Positions 7,935 to 16,457 of a DNA stretch of 21,433 nt are shown here, one piece after another. The stretch spans positions 1 to 21,433 of the forward strand of contig CAZGFQ010000033.1 of NCBI GenBank assembly GCA_964525185.1, in the 5' to 3' direction. A program made the position numbers and the translations under genes. This DNA is from JABHGY01 sp964525185. Lineage in GTDB: Bacteria > Fidelibacterota > Marinisomatia > Marinisomatales > UBA1611. The first letter of the stretch is position 1; the number at the start of each line of letters is the position of its first letter. The notes under the pieces were generated by a model. The model was given only the letters and a program-made list of their open reading frames with translations. It was not told where the DNA came from and made no database searches.

Positions 7935-10202
7935 TTATTTTACAATAGCGAGTGTACCCTTTTGGACTTGGCCTAGACTTTCATCAGTCAATGATTCAAC
8001 CATCCAAAAATAGATTCCACTTACCACATTTCCAGAAAAGGTAATACTTTCTTGTCTCCATGCAGATTCGGCAGAAGATTCTTTTAAATGTTTTCGTTCG
8101 AGCACTAAATCTCCCGAAGCTGTATAGACCCGAATGATACATTTACGAGGTAAATTGATAAATCGTAGTTTATATGGATCTCCTGCATCCGGGTACATGT
8201 GGAGATGATCAGCGAAATCCAATCGATATGGATTAGGGACAACGCGGATCGGTTCGGACATTTGATCAAATGCTGGATTTGAAGCTTGAAAGGGTGTAAC
8301 AGCTATTACGTTTTTTTGTTCAGGCGAAGACATACCACTTTCCAAAGGTGGAATAGGTCCTAAATCATTACCATTTTTGTCATACCAATGATCATGTCCA
8401 GAATCATACGTATGAACACTGTAATAATAATTATACCCTGAAAATGATGTTGTATCCGTAAATGAATACATTCCTTTTGATGCATCATAAAAAGTTGAAT
8501 CACCTACAGGAATATCTAGCAAAAACTCCCATGGACCATTATGCCAAAAATGAGATGGAGGCCAAGATTTATAAATACGATATCCTCGAACATCTTTAGC
8601 TTCATCACCTTCATAGTCGGGATCCAAAGCATCTTCTGCATCATCTTTCCAATTAACAACCACTTCTCCAAGTCGCGAATTCCCAAACCAAATATCTACA
8701 TCCGGCGGAGCATCAGGAATATCAAATGAATTTTCGTAAGCAAACTTTGCTCGCTCAAAATTTCTAAATAGGGATCTTTCTCCAAGTGTATGCTCAGAAA
8801 TAGCCTCTGGCGTTAACGACCATGTGATTTCATCTTCGTTAAGCCAATCAGCGCCAGATCCACCCACAAAAGCAATAACAATTTTTGCCTTTTGCCCTGG
8901 CTCTAAATGGTAAGGCCCAAAAACCAACGCATGTTCTCCTAAATCATCTACAATGGGAGTATGGGTAATATCACTCTCATCTGGATCAATCATTGCTTCA
9001 TACATTTCTCTATCATTATGTTGCAAAGGATTGGGATCCTTATAATCCAATTCATCAATATTTCCCGATTGCCACCATTTAGTTATGTTAGGTTGTAAAG
9101 CAGATTCTGGATGAACAAAATCGCCTTCAGGTAGATAATCAATGATGCCTAACCCAATATATTGATATGCAAGGAGTTGATTTTCTACTTGTCCTTGAAA
9201 TTCATTTTCATGGACATTTGCCACTTCTAATTTGTAAGGTTGCGCTGTGTCATCCCAATTTGTTCCGAGCCAGTCGCCGTCTCTTTGGTAGGCCATAATA
9301 TGATTTTGATAGTCTGATTTATATTCTGGAAGGTCAGGACTAAATGTATCTGATTGGGTATAAAAGAAAACATCATCTTGAGTTTGCTTCCGGTTTACGC
9401 GCCAATCGCTCCAACCCATTTGGTAGCCATCCGCCCATCCATGTGCGGCTGAATTCACATTTAAGCCTGTTTTAAAAGCAAAGTAAACAGGATCAAGCAC
9501 ATCGGTTCCTTTATTCTCAAAAATAATTTCTTGTAAAATGAAATCATCATAATCGGGATAGCTCCATGCATATGCTTTTCGTGTGCCTTGTATACCAGAC
9601 TTAGTCGTCCATTGGCTTATAATAATTTCTTCTGGATATTCATCATTTATAATATAATCGTGATATCGGTAATTATGGATTTCTATTGGTTCATTTCCAA
9701 TGATATGCCGATGGTCTGGAGAATAATTGCTTCGCTGTGAGTTCGGCCAAGACGAATCACCTAACGTGGATTCTAATGCATTATCAATATCATATGTGTC
9801 TGAGTCAATATCATAAGATAAACCTCTTGGTCCTGAGCAAGAAACGAGCGTATCAGAATCTTGATTTACAGCTAAGACCCAAATGCCTTGTCCTTTAGAA
9901 TTTTGAGAAATGGTAACTCGTGGTGGATCTATAATGTGCGGATCTCCATTTAAATAAGCTTCTACATCTGCAAAATATTCCACAAAATCAGTGAATGATC
10001 GTGCAATATTCCCAGGATAGGATAGACTTTCTTGGCTATGGCTTGTAGAATTGTTCCTATCTCCACCGCCCTCTAAACCGTTACTTCTAAATGCCGACCA
10101 CATTTTCCCACGTGTACTTATTCGGGGGCGATATCCCCCCATCATATCCAGTTGGGCGACTAGAGTCATATGAATAGATAGAATAAAGATTAGGGTCTTC
10201 AT
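7935..10202 (-). CDS. Large secreted FN3-containing protein with T9SS/FlgD-like C-terminal domain (paralogue of the 14152-16449 protein)
   Basis: 755 residues. A signal peptide (MKTLIFILSIHMTLVAQ) is followed by a conserved region of about 480 residues that I cannot assign, rich in Trp, Tyr and Asp. A fibronectin type III-like beta-domain runs from about 500 (PPDVDIWFGNSRLGEVVVNW) to 630. From VVPNPYR (about 655) to the end is a beta-sandwich with SGDLVLE, a SGIYFWMVES strand and a terminal KGTLAIVK. This resembles FlgD-type Ig or T9SS type A C-terminal sorting domains, so surface export by type IX secretion is likely. The ATG overlaps the stop of the upstream ceramidase-like gene (ATGA), implying coupled translation. 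Over the last 100 residues it is about three quarters identical, by eye, to the second copy. The molecular role is unknown. Confidence 0.9.
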   Translation of the reverse strand: MKTLIFILSIHMTLVAQLDMMGGYRPRISTRGKMWSAFRSNGLEGGGDRNNSTSHSQESLSYPGNIARSFTDFVEYFADVEAYLNGDPHIIDPPRVTISQNSKGQGIWVLAVNQDSDTLVSCSGPRGLSYDIDSDTYDIDNALESTLGDSSWPNSQRSNYSPDHRHIIGNEPIEIHNYRYHDYIINDEYPEEIIISQWTTKSGIQGTRKAYAWSYPDYDDFILQEIIFENKGTDVLDPVYFAFKTGLNVNSAAHGWADGYQMGWSDWRVNRKQTQDDVFFYTQSDTFSPDLPEYKSDYQNHIMAYQRDGDWLGTNWDDTAQPYKLEVANVHENEFQGQVENQLLAYQYIGLGIIDYLPEGDFVHPESALQPNITKWWQSGNIDELDYKDPNPLQHNDREMYEAMIDPDESDITHTPIVDDLGEHALVFGPYHLEPGQKAKIVIAFVGGSGADWLNEDEITWSLTPEAISEHTLGERSLFRNFERAKFAYENSFDIPDAPPDVDIWFGNSRLGEVVVNWKDDAEDALDPDYEGDEAKDVRGYRIYKSWPPSHFWHNGPWEFLLDIPVGDSTFYDASKGMYSFTDTTSFSGYNYYYSVHTYDSGHDHWYDKNGNDLGPIPPLESGMSSPEQKNVIAVTPFQASNPAFDQMSEPIRVVPNPYRLDFADHLHMYPDAGDPYKLRFINLPRKCIIRVYTASGDLVLERKHLKESSAESAWRQESITFSGNVVSGIYFWMVESLTDESLGQVQKGTLAIVK

Positions 10203-11542
10203 TGCACAATAATGTTAACCAGCTCTTGAATTAATTGCACGAAATATTGGCCATTATTTGGTCCAAACCAATTCATGATGAAAGTTTCATATTCCTTTAA
10301 GTCATACCAACAATCTTTGGTAATATATCCAATATAGCCCCCATTAAAACTGGTGACTAATAGGTTTATATTCCCATCGATCCCATTTTTTATTTCAGGA
10401 ATTAATTCACCTGAAAAGTCACAAGGCGTTCCCGAAAAAACAATATTCCCTAATCTTAAAGCAGTAATAAAGTGTGGAGATTCTTCCGTAAGCCAATGAA
10501 ATACCCAGGGTCTAAAACGCCAATTTTCTGATAGTCTCCAATGAGCATTACGGAGTGGTATATTCATTAAAGTCATACCAATTGAGTTTGATTGGGAAAG
10601 TTGAATTGCATTATGTTGAACTTTTTGTTTTAACATGGAAGCTAGCCAAGTTGTTCTTTTATGCTGCCCATGTCCACCGCTTTCAGGCCGATGACTCCCA
10701 ACACCACCAGCTGCAAAAGCTGCAAAATCAATTCCCGATATAGATTCAAGCGAGTCCACTAATTGACCGGGATAATCTCTTGAATATTTTAATTCATCAC
10801 TTGATAAACATGTCGCATGAGCTGAAAAGGTGGTTAATAGGGCTGATTCTCCGTTTTGCTTTTTGAATTTTATGACACGAAACCATGGATCAATAATTCC
10901 TTTATCTCCAACGAGACGATTTGTAACCAATTCTGAAGCTTCATATTGAGCATATCCAATAGAAGAAGGGGAAGTGTTTCGTTCTGCTTTTTGAATCACA
11001 TCTATAATATGACTGGTTAATTGATTTACACTATTTTGATCGTAATCTCCTGCGAATAATTCACCGACAAAACTATTTCCCCATCCGCCCGTAGATGAGT
11101 GAGTATGAGTTGCAGTTAAATAAACGTTATTTATATTGTACCCAATAGAGGGTAAACGTTCCATTAATTGACGAGTAACAGTCGGCGGAACAATAAGGGC
11201 ATCCAAAGTAATAAAAGCAATTTTTGTTGTTTCATTTTTAAATACAAAACCACGCACCCATAAAGAATCATGAGTGCCAATAGCTAATGAGCCTTTTCGA
11301 CTTCCATAGCCAGATAAAGGGGTTAATTGATCAGGCGTAATATTTACTTTTGCCCATCCAATTTCAATAGATTGGTTTGATAATGGTTTTAGGGATGTAT
11401 GAAGGCTATCTAATCTATTTTCAGCTATTTGAAAATAATCAGAATCTAGGAAATGAGTTCTGTCTACGGGCTGAATAATTAGAACTGATAGCAATAAAAT
11501 AAAACCAATAGCTCCACCAACCCATTTCATTATTTTCCACAT
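10199..11542 (-). CDS. Second, divergent neutral ceramidase-like protein, membrane-anchored
   Basis: 447 residues. An N-terminal hydrophobic helix (about 7-23, WVGGAIGFILLLSVLII) suggests an uncleaved signal anchor. An alternative ATG at 11530 (MKWVGG) follows a GGAAAA. Ceramidase-family landmarks are WAKVNITPDQLTPLSGYG (63-80), TATHTHSSTGGWG (143-155, His146 and His148), FSAHATCL (His242), GTPCDFSGEL (371-380) and FNGGYIGYITKDCWYDLKEYE (399-419, with Tyr403/Tyr406 and Glu419). Where other members, including the plus-strand copy here, have PGE with a zinc-binding glutamate, this one has PCD (373-375). The nucleophile-loop region reads AAGGVGSHRP. It is therefore a distinct subgroup and may act on a different amide. 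It is the middle gene of a symporter/hydrolase/secreted-protein operon, 10 bases after the symporter stop. Confidence 0.86.
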   Translation of the reverse strand: MWKIMKWVGGAIGFILLLSVLIIQPVDRTHFLDSDYFQIAENRLDSLHTSLKPLSNQSIEIGWAKVNITPDQLTPLSGYGSRKGSLAIGTHDSLWVRGFVFKNETTKIAFITLDALIVPPTVTRQLMERLPSIGYNINNVYLTATHTHSSTGGWGNSFVGELFAGDYDQNSVNQLTSHIIDVIQKAERNTSPSSIGYAQYEASELVTNRLVGDKGIIDPWFRVIKFKKQNGESALLTTFSAHATCLSSDELKYSRDYPGQLVDSLESISGIDFAAFAAGGVGSHRPESGGHGQHKRTTWLASMLKQKVQHNAIQLSQSNSIGMTLMNIPLRNAHWRLSENWRFRPWVFHWLTEESPHFITALRLGNIVFSGTPCDFSGELIPEIKNGIDGNINLLVTSFNGGYIGYITKDCWYDLKEYETFIMNWFGPNNGQYFVQLIQELVNIIVQ

Positions 11543-11552
11543 TTAATTTAGT

Positions 11553-13106
11553 TTAATCCATATTCCAGATAGTTAAATTTTTCAAATTCATTTTTTGGTC
11601 CATTAATAGGACAGCTGCTATAAATGCGACGGCAAACATAATAATATTCCCAATAAGCCCTGTGTAATATAAATCAAATGGTACATTCAACCAGTTAGGT
11701 ACCAATCCGCGTTTGGCGAGAATTGTCCATATAGTAAATAAGGTTGTTACAATCAGTCCAATCCAAACAGATTTTGCATTTCCTTTTTTTGTAAAAAAAC
11801 CAAGTAAATAAAGCCCCAATAAACCACCACCTGTTATGGATGATAAAATCGTAGCTGTATCTTGAAGTGTTTTTGTATCTGATGCATTTAGAATAAGAGC
11901 TCCACACATCATAAAGATTGCTGCTCCTCCAGCAATCATCCACGCCATTTGTAAATAATGTTTATCATTTTCATCTTTTTTAATATGTCGGCGGTAGATG
12001 TCGACGATGCCCACTGTCGAAATAGCATTAATACTTGAATCTAACGATGACATTGCTGCGGCGAGTGCTGCTGCAATCACTAAGCCAGTTAAACCAGGAG
12101 GGAGGAAGTTTAGTATGAAATATGGGAAAACTTGCTCAGCTTTACGAAGGCCATTAAGCATTTCCGTGGCTTCAATGGTTGGGAATACTTGGAAGAAAAC
12201 GTAAAGAGATGTGCCAATAAACATATAGAAGGCCCAAATGGGTAAACTGGATACGACACAAACAAACATTGCTTTTCGTGCTTCAAAGGTGCTTTTAGCG
12301 GCAGCGTAACGCTGTACAGTATTTTGATTTGCACTGTATTCTGTCAGCCAACTGGTAAGACCTACTAAAAAGAGCATAGTACCGGTTTTAGCTGTCAATG
12401 AAAACCCCCATCCAATGGAACGAAATCCAGATGATGTCATTTCAGATAAGGATAATTTGCCATCGGCAATTGCGACTGAAAAGATTTGGGCTAGCCCTCC
12501 GGGTAAATGACTGACAATAACGCCAAGCGTTAGAAAACCACCGAGTACTAAGACAATTGTTTGAATCACATCCGTCCAAATCACAGCATTAATTCCGCCA
12601 ATGACAGTATAGAAAGCTACAAAAATGCCACTAATTAATATACTTGTAACAATTGAGAATCCTGTTATTTCATGCATCAATAATGAGACAAGATATAGAA
12701 TTAAACTGATTCGAACAAGTTGGGCCACGATAAATGTAACTCCGCCATATACTCTTACGGACGGACCAAATCGATCTTCTAAATATTCGTATGCAGAAGT
12801 GATTTTCCCCCGTCGAAAGAAAGGAAGAAAGAAATAAGCAGCAATAAGTACACCCAATGGCATGGACCAAGTAGTAATGAATCGAATCCACGTAGTTTTA
12901 TAGGCATCTGCAGGATATGATAGGAAAGTAATAGAACTAATGGATGTTCCAACAAGGCTTAATCCAACAATAACCCCGGAAAACGATCGACCTCCAACAA
13001 AATATTCTTCTGTTGAAATATTTTTCTTTGAAAAATAATAGCCCATTCCGGCTACGAGGGATAAATACCCTATTAGGACGGTTAAATCAATCCAATGGAG
13101 TGTCAT
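11553..13106 (-). CDS. Sodium:solute symporter (SSS/SLC5 family)
   Basis: 517 residues with about 13 hydrophobic helices over the whole length, as usual for the SSS family. The N-terminal segment shows YFVGGRSFSGVIVGLSLVGT followed by SISSITFL, the TM1-TM2 pattern of Na+/sugar, Na+/proline and related transporters. The conserved TM8 motif LAAAMSSLDSSINAISTV precedes VDIYRR; its paired serines correspond to the Na2-site region of vSGLT. It sits in the inner membrane and couples sodium entry to uptake of a small solute. The substrate (sugar, amino acid, sialic acid or carboxylate) cannot be decided. It is the first gene of the symporter/ceramidase-like/FN3 operon. An AGGAAC ribosome site (13113-13118) lies 6 bases before the ATG, and 91 bases separate it from the PorV-family gene upstream. 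Confidence 0.93.
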   Translation of the reverse strand: MTLHWIDLTVLIGYLSLVAGMGYYFSKKNISTEEYFVGGRSFSGVIVGLSLVGTSISSITFLSYPADAYKTTWIRFITTWSMPLGVLIAAYFFLPFFRRGKITSAYEYLEDRFGPSVRVYGGVTFIVAQLVRISLILYLVSLLMHEITGFSIVTSILISGIFVAFYTVIGGINAVIWTDVIQTIVLVLGGFLTLGVIVSHLPGGLAQIFSVAIADGKLSLSEMTSSGFRSIGWGFSLTAKTGTMLFLVGLTSWLTEYSANQNTVQRYAAAKSTFEARKAMFVCVVSSLPIWAFYMFIGTSLYVFFQVFPTIEATEMLNGLRKAEQVFPYFILNFLPPGLTGLVIAAALAAAMSSLDSSINAISTVGIVDIYRRHIKKDENDKHYLQMAWMIAGGAAIFMMCGALILNASDTKTLQDTATILSSITGGGLLGLYLLGFFTKKGNAKSVWIGLIVTTLFTIWTILAKRGLVPNWLNVPFDLYYTGLIGNIIMFAVAFIAAVLLMDQKMNLKNLTIWNMD

Positions 13107-13197
13107 AAAAAAGTTCCTAAATCATTCATTAAGTGATTAAAATGTTTGATATGGTTATGCACCATTAATATAGTATATACAAGCCTGATGGAATACG
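13107..13197. other. 91-base intergenic spacer between two minus-strand operons
   Basis: This is the longest unambiguous non-coding stretch between genes in the window. It is AT-rich and would hold the symporter operon's promoter if it has its own. On the minus strand TATACT lies near 13170, but I see no convincing -35 partner. No G/C-rich hairpin with a T-tract is present, so there is no clear terminator for the receptor operon, and read-through into the symporter operon is possible. Confidence 0.5.
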
Positions 13198-14145
13198 TTA
13201 AAATGAACCGCCGATTGATAACCGGAATGGAGGATCAAAATATTCAGAAAAATTGGAATAGGCCATATCTATAAAAATCTTTTTTCTGCCAGTTTTCACA
13301 TTTAAACCAATCCCTGCTGTCCAATCCTCTGTATCATAATAGAACTTATATCCACCGCGAATTGATAGGATATTTAATAATTGCAATTCTGAACCAACAT
13401 GGTACCTGTCTCTATAATCGGTAGCGAAGGCGCTTTCTGCAGATACAATTAATCGAACTGGAGATCCTTGTTCTCCAATAATACTCATCGCTGTATTTAC
13501 ATTAAAATAGAGAGGGAGTTTAAAATTGTCAGATAAATATTTTGCTTCAGGGCCAAAGTTTTTCATAATCATGGCAATGGATAAATCCTTAAAACCTGAA
13601 TAGTAATATGTTGCGAAATCTATAGCGATACCATGAGCTTTGTCTGAATCAATCCATTCTTCGATCCATTGTCCTTTAAAACCGAATGATAATTGATCCG
13701 TTAACTTAATGGCATAGGCTAAGCCAATCGAAACATCGCCAACAGAAATCATTCTACCCGTACCCGTAGGTTCTAATACAGTCGTTTCTTCAAATTCTTC
13801 TGGTGCAAATTGAACAATACTTAGGCCAATAACAGATCTTTTACCGAATGGTTTGGCAATAGCGCCTGAATAAAGCTTTGAACCGACAATCCAATTTGTA
13901 ACACCAAAGCTAAAATCAAATTGATTAATATGTGTCAATCCTGCAGGATTATAAAAAATGGCAGTTATATCATCTGCAACAGCTGTAAAGGCATCGCCCA
14001 TTCCAGCCGCTCTTGCGGATGGGCTTATTTTCAAGAATGAAAACCCAGATTTCCCAACCCGTTTAAATTCTTTTTCCTGCCCTTGAATATTATGAGTTGT
14101 GAAAGTACATAAAAGAATGATTGTGAAATAGAGTCTTTTTTTCAT
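13198..14145 (-). CDS. PorV/PorQ-family outer-membrane beta-barrel protein
   Basis: 315 residues. A signal peptide (MKKRLYFTIILLCTFTTHNIQGQ) precedes the diagnostic N-terminal signature of the PorV/PorQ (UPF0164, FadL-like) family: SFLKISPSARAAGMGDAF, then AVADDITAIFYNPAGL (about 36-71). The rest alternates amphipathic strands (SIGLAYAIKLTDQLSFGFKG and others) and ends SIGGSF with a C-terminal phenylalanine, the usual signal for outer-membrane assembly. PorV itself shuttles T9SS cargo to the attachment complex, but the family is large and many copies are not T9SS components. The gene lies 6 bases after the FN3-containing gene in the receptor operon, so it may serve export or surface attachment of that protein. 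Confidence 0.9.
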   Translation of the reverse strand: MKKRLYFTIILLCTFTTHNIQGQEKEFKRVGKSGFSFLKISPSARAAGMGDAFTAVADDITAIFYNPAGLTHINQFDFSFGVTNWIVGSKLYSGAIAKPFGKRSVIGLSIVQFAPEEFEETTVLEPTGTGRMISVGDVSIGLAYAIKLTDQLSFGFKGQWIEEWIDSDKAHGIAIDFATYYYSGFKDLSIAMIMKNFGPEAKYLSDNFKLPLYFNVNTAMSIIGEQGSPVRLIVSAESAFATDYRDRYHVGSELQLLNILSIRGGYKFYYDTEDWTAGIGLNVKTGRKKIFIDMAYSNFSEYFDPPFRLSIGGSF

Positions 14146-14151
14146 AGTGAT

Positions 14152-16449
14152 TTACTTTACAACAGCTAAAGTTCCTTTTTGAATTTGCCCCATACTTTCA
14201 GAAGTCATTGATTCAACAACCCAAAAATAGATTCCACTTACAATTCGCCCAGAGAAAGTCACTGTCTCTTGTCTCCATGATGTTTCTGCAGCAAAATCTT
14301 TATCATGTACTTTTTCTAAAACTAAATCCCCCGAAGCACTATACACTCGAATGATGCAGTGACGAGGAAGATTAATAAATCTTAATTTATACGGATCAGC
14401 TACGTCTGGATACATATGTAACGGATCTTTAAAATCCATTCTGTAAGGATTGGGTACAACCATAATTTTTTCACTCATTTCATCAAAATATGAATGGGAT
14501 GGCTGATAAGGTGATTTTGCAATCATATTTTTTTGTTCTGGAGAAGCCATTCCGCTTTCGAGGGGAGGAATAGACCCATGAGAAACGCCAAATCGGTCCA
14601 CCCAATCATCATGTCCAGAATCCACAGTTCGAACGCTATAATAATAATTATACCCAGCGAAAGATTGGTCATCTGTATAGGAATATTTTCCTGTACTTGC
14701 GTCAAAGTATTGAGTATCACCCACAGCAATTTCAGCTAGAAATTCCCAAGGCCCCCAATGCCAATCAAAAGAAGGTGGCCAAGATCGATATATTCTATAA
14801 GCAACAACATCTTGAGCTTCATTACCTTCATAATCCGGATCACGAGCCGTATCTGCAACCGCATCCCAATTGATAATCATTTCTCCGAGCAAACTATTAC
14901 CAAACGAAAAATCGACATCTGGTGGAGGATCTGGTAAATCGAACCCTAAATCATAAGCTTGTTGCGCCTTTTTGAAGTTTCTAACTACGGAATGTTCTCC
15001 AAGAAAAAGCTCATCACGTGCTTCATCAGTCGTTGACCAGGTGAATTCATCTTCATTTTGCCAATCAGCGCCTGAACCGCCTACATAGGCCATAACTATT
15101 TTTGCTTTTTCTCCAGGAGATAGGGAATAAGGACCATAGACGAAAGCGTGAGAGCCAAGTGTGGATGAATCAGGATTATCACTGATGGACCCTTCATCAC
15201 TATGAATCATCATATCAAACATTTCTTTAGGTGTATGTTTTTCGTGAGCAGGTTCATCATACTCAAAATCATCTAAATCACCATTATACCACCACCGAAA
15301 TGCGTATGGCTCATCACCAGATTCAGGAGAAACATATATTTCATCAGGGTCATTTACAAAAGGTGGCATAACATCAATTTGCCCACAGGCAATATAGGGA
15401 AAAGCCATTAATTGGTTTTGGTGCTGCCCTTGATATTCATTGTACGCATTCATGCGGGCACTTTCTTCCTTGAATGGTGCGCCTGTATCATCCCAAGGAG
15501 TAGTTAACCAATCATCATCTCGTTGATATGCTAAATTTAAACCTTTATAAACCATTGTACTTTCGGGGTTATCTGCAACATAGTTTAGTGCTTTTGTGTA
15601 TAAAAACCAGTCATCTTGGGTCGATAATCCATTATGTCTCCAATCACCCCAACCTTGACCGTAGCCTGATGCCCATTGGGAGCCCATACTACTTACACTA
15701 AAACTATTCATGACGGCAAAATACGTTTCTTCTAGGTTTTTGCTTCCTGTATTTTCAAAAATAATTTCTTCAATAATAAAATCATCATACTCTTGGTAAC
15801 TCCAAGCATAAGCTTTTTTTGTTACTGTAACATCCATACCCGTTTCCCATTGACTGATAATGATTTCTTCAGGATATTCATCATTGGGGATGTATTTACC
15901 GTATCGGTAATTATGTATTTCAACCGCTTCGCTGCCAGATATATTTGTATGGTAGTAAGAATAATTACTTTGTTGCATATTTGGACCTGTCGTGTCTCCT
16001 AAGAAATGCTCAGGCACATCTGGTGAGGTAATAGGATACCGGTCATCGTCAATATCATCAGTAACGCCTCTTGGGCCACTATGCGAAACCATCGTATCGC
16101 CATCAGCCACTGTTAATATCCAAACACCGCTCCCTTTGGAGTTTTGAGAATTTGTGACTCGAGAAACATCGATTAAATTAGGATCGCCGTTTAAATATGC
16201 TTCTACATCTAACCAATATTCCATGAAATCATTCATGGCTCGGGCAGCATTACCTGGATATTCTAATCCTACTTGATCGTTATTTGAATAATGAGCGCGA
16301 TTTCCGCCACCCATGAGTCCATTACTCCTATAAGTTGTCCAGAGTTTCCCACGGGTTAGGAACCGAGGTTGATAGCTCGAAACCATATCTTGTCCAACCA
16401 TGATACTTGCTAGTGCAAGAAACAAAAGTATGTTTTTATTATTTTTCAT
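14152..16449 (-). CDS. Large secreted FN3-containing protein with T9SS/FlgD-like C-terminal domain (paralogue of the 7935-10202 protein)
   Basis: 765 residues with the same plan as the 755-residue copy: a signal peptide, an unassigned region of about 490 residues sharing blocks such as VEAYLNGDP and YPEEIIISQW, an FN3-like domain from PPDVDFSFGNS (about 508), and a C-terminal domain from VVPNPYR (about 666) containing DPYKLRFINLPR (identical in both copies) and ending KGTLAVVK. It lies between the TonB-dependent receptor (8 bases upstream) and the PorV-family gene (6 bases downstream), so all three are almost certainly co-transcribed. By position it occupies the place a SusD lipoprotein has in Bacteroidota loci, but it has no lipobox and no SusD-like helices. 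A surface substrate-binding role is a hypothesis only. Confidence 0.9.
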   Translation of the reverse strand: MKNNKNILLFLALASIMVGQDMVSSYQPRFLTRGKLWTTYRSNGLMGGGNRAHYSNNDQVGLEYPGNAARAMNDFMEYWLDVEAYLNGDPNLIDVSRVTNSQNSKGSGVWILTVADGDTMVSHSGPRGVTDDIDDDRYPITSPDVPEHFLGDTTGPNMQQSNYSYYHTNISGSEAVEIHNYRYGKYIPNDEYPEEIIISQWETGMDVTVTKKAYAWSYQEYDDFIIEEIIFENTGSKNLEETYFAVMNSFSVSSMGSQWASGYGQGWGDWRHNGLSTQDDWFLYTKALNYVADNPESTMVYKGLNLAYQRDDDWLTTPWDDTGAPFKEESARMNAYNEYQGQHQNQLMAFPYIACGQIDVMPPFVNDPDEIYVSPESGDEPYAFRWWYNGDLDDFEYDEPAHEKHTPKEMFDMMIHSDEGSISDNPDSSTLGSHAFVYGPYSLSPGEKAKIVMAYVGGSGADWQNEDEFTWSTTDEARDELFLGEHSVVRNFKKAQQAYDLGFDLPDPPPDVDFSFGNSLLGEMIINWDAVADTARDPDYEGNEAQDVVAYRIYRSWPPSFDWHWGPWEFLAEIAVGDTQYFDASTGKYSYTDDQSFAGYNYYYSVRTVDSGHDDWVDRFGVSHGSIPPLESGMASPEQKNMIAKSPYQPSHSYFDEMSEKIMVVPNPYRMDFKDPLHMYPDVADPYKLRFINLPRHCIIRVYSASGDLVLEKVHDKDFAAETSWRQETVTFSGRIVSGIYFWVVESMTSESMGQIQKGTLAVVK

Positions 16450-16457
16450 TTAATCTT

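Noticed and set aside
7927..7941. Palindrome AAAATAA-T-TTATTTT between convergent stop codons as a bidirectional terminator
   Set aside because: It is purely A/T with 7-base arms, too weak to fold stably, and expected by chance in such AT-rich DNA.
11695..12891. Several 60-80 codon frames on both strands inside the symporter gene
   Set aside because: The SSS family motifs run uninterrupted through the main frame. The short frames show no protein-like pattern.
13120..13138. AATCA...TGATT inverted repeat upstream of the symporter as an operator
   Set aside because: Five-base arms in AT-rich sequence with no second copy; indistinguishable from chance.
14523..14739. Overlapping short frames on both strands inside the FN3-containing gene
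   Set aside because: They are out-of-frame shadows of a well-supported coding region, with no ribosome sites or recognisable protein features.
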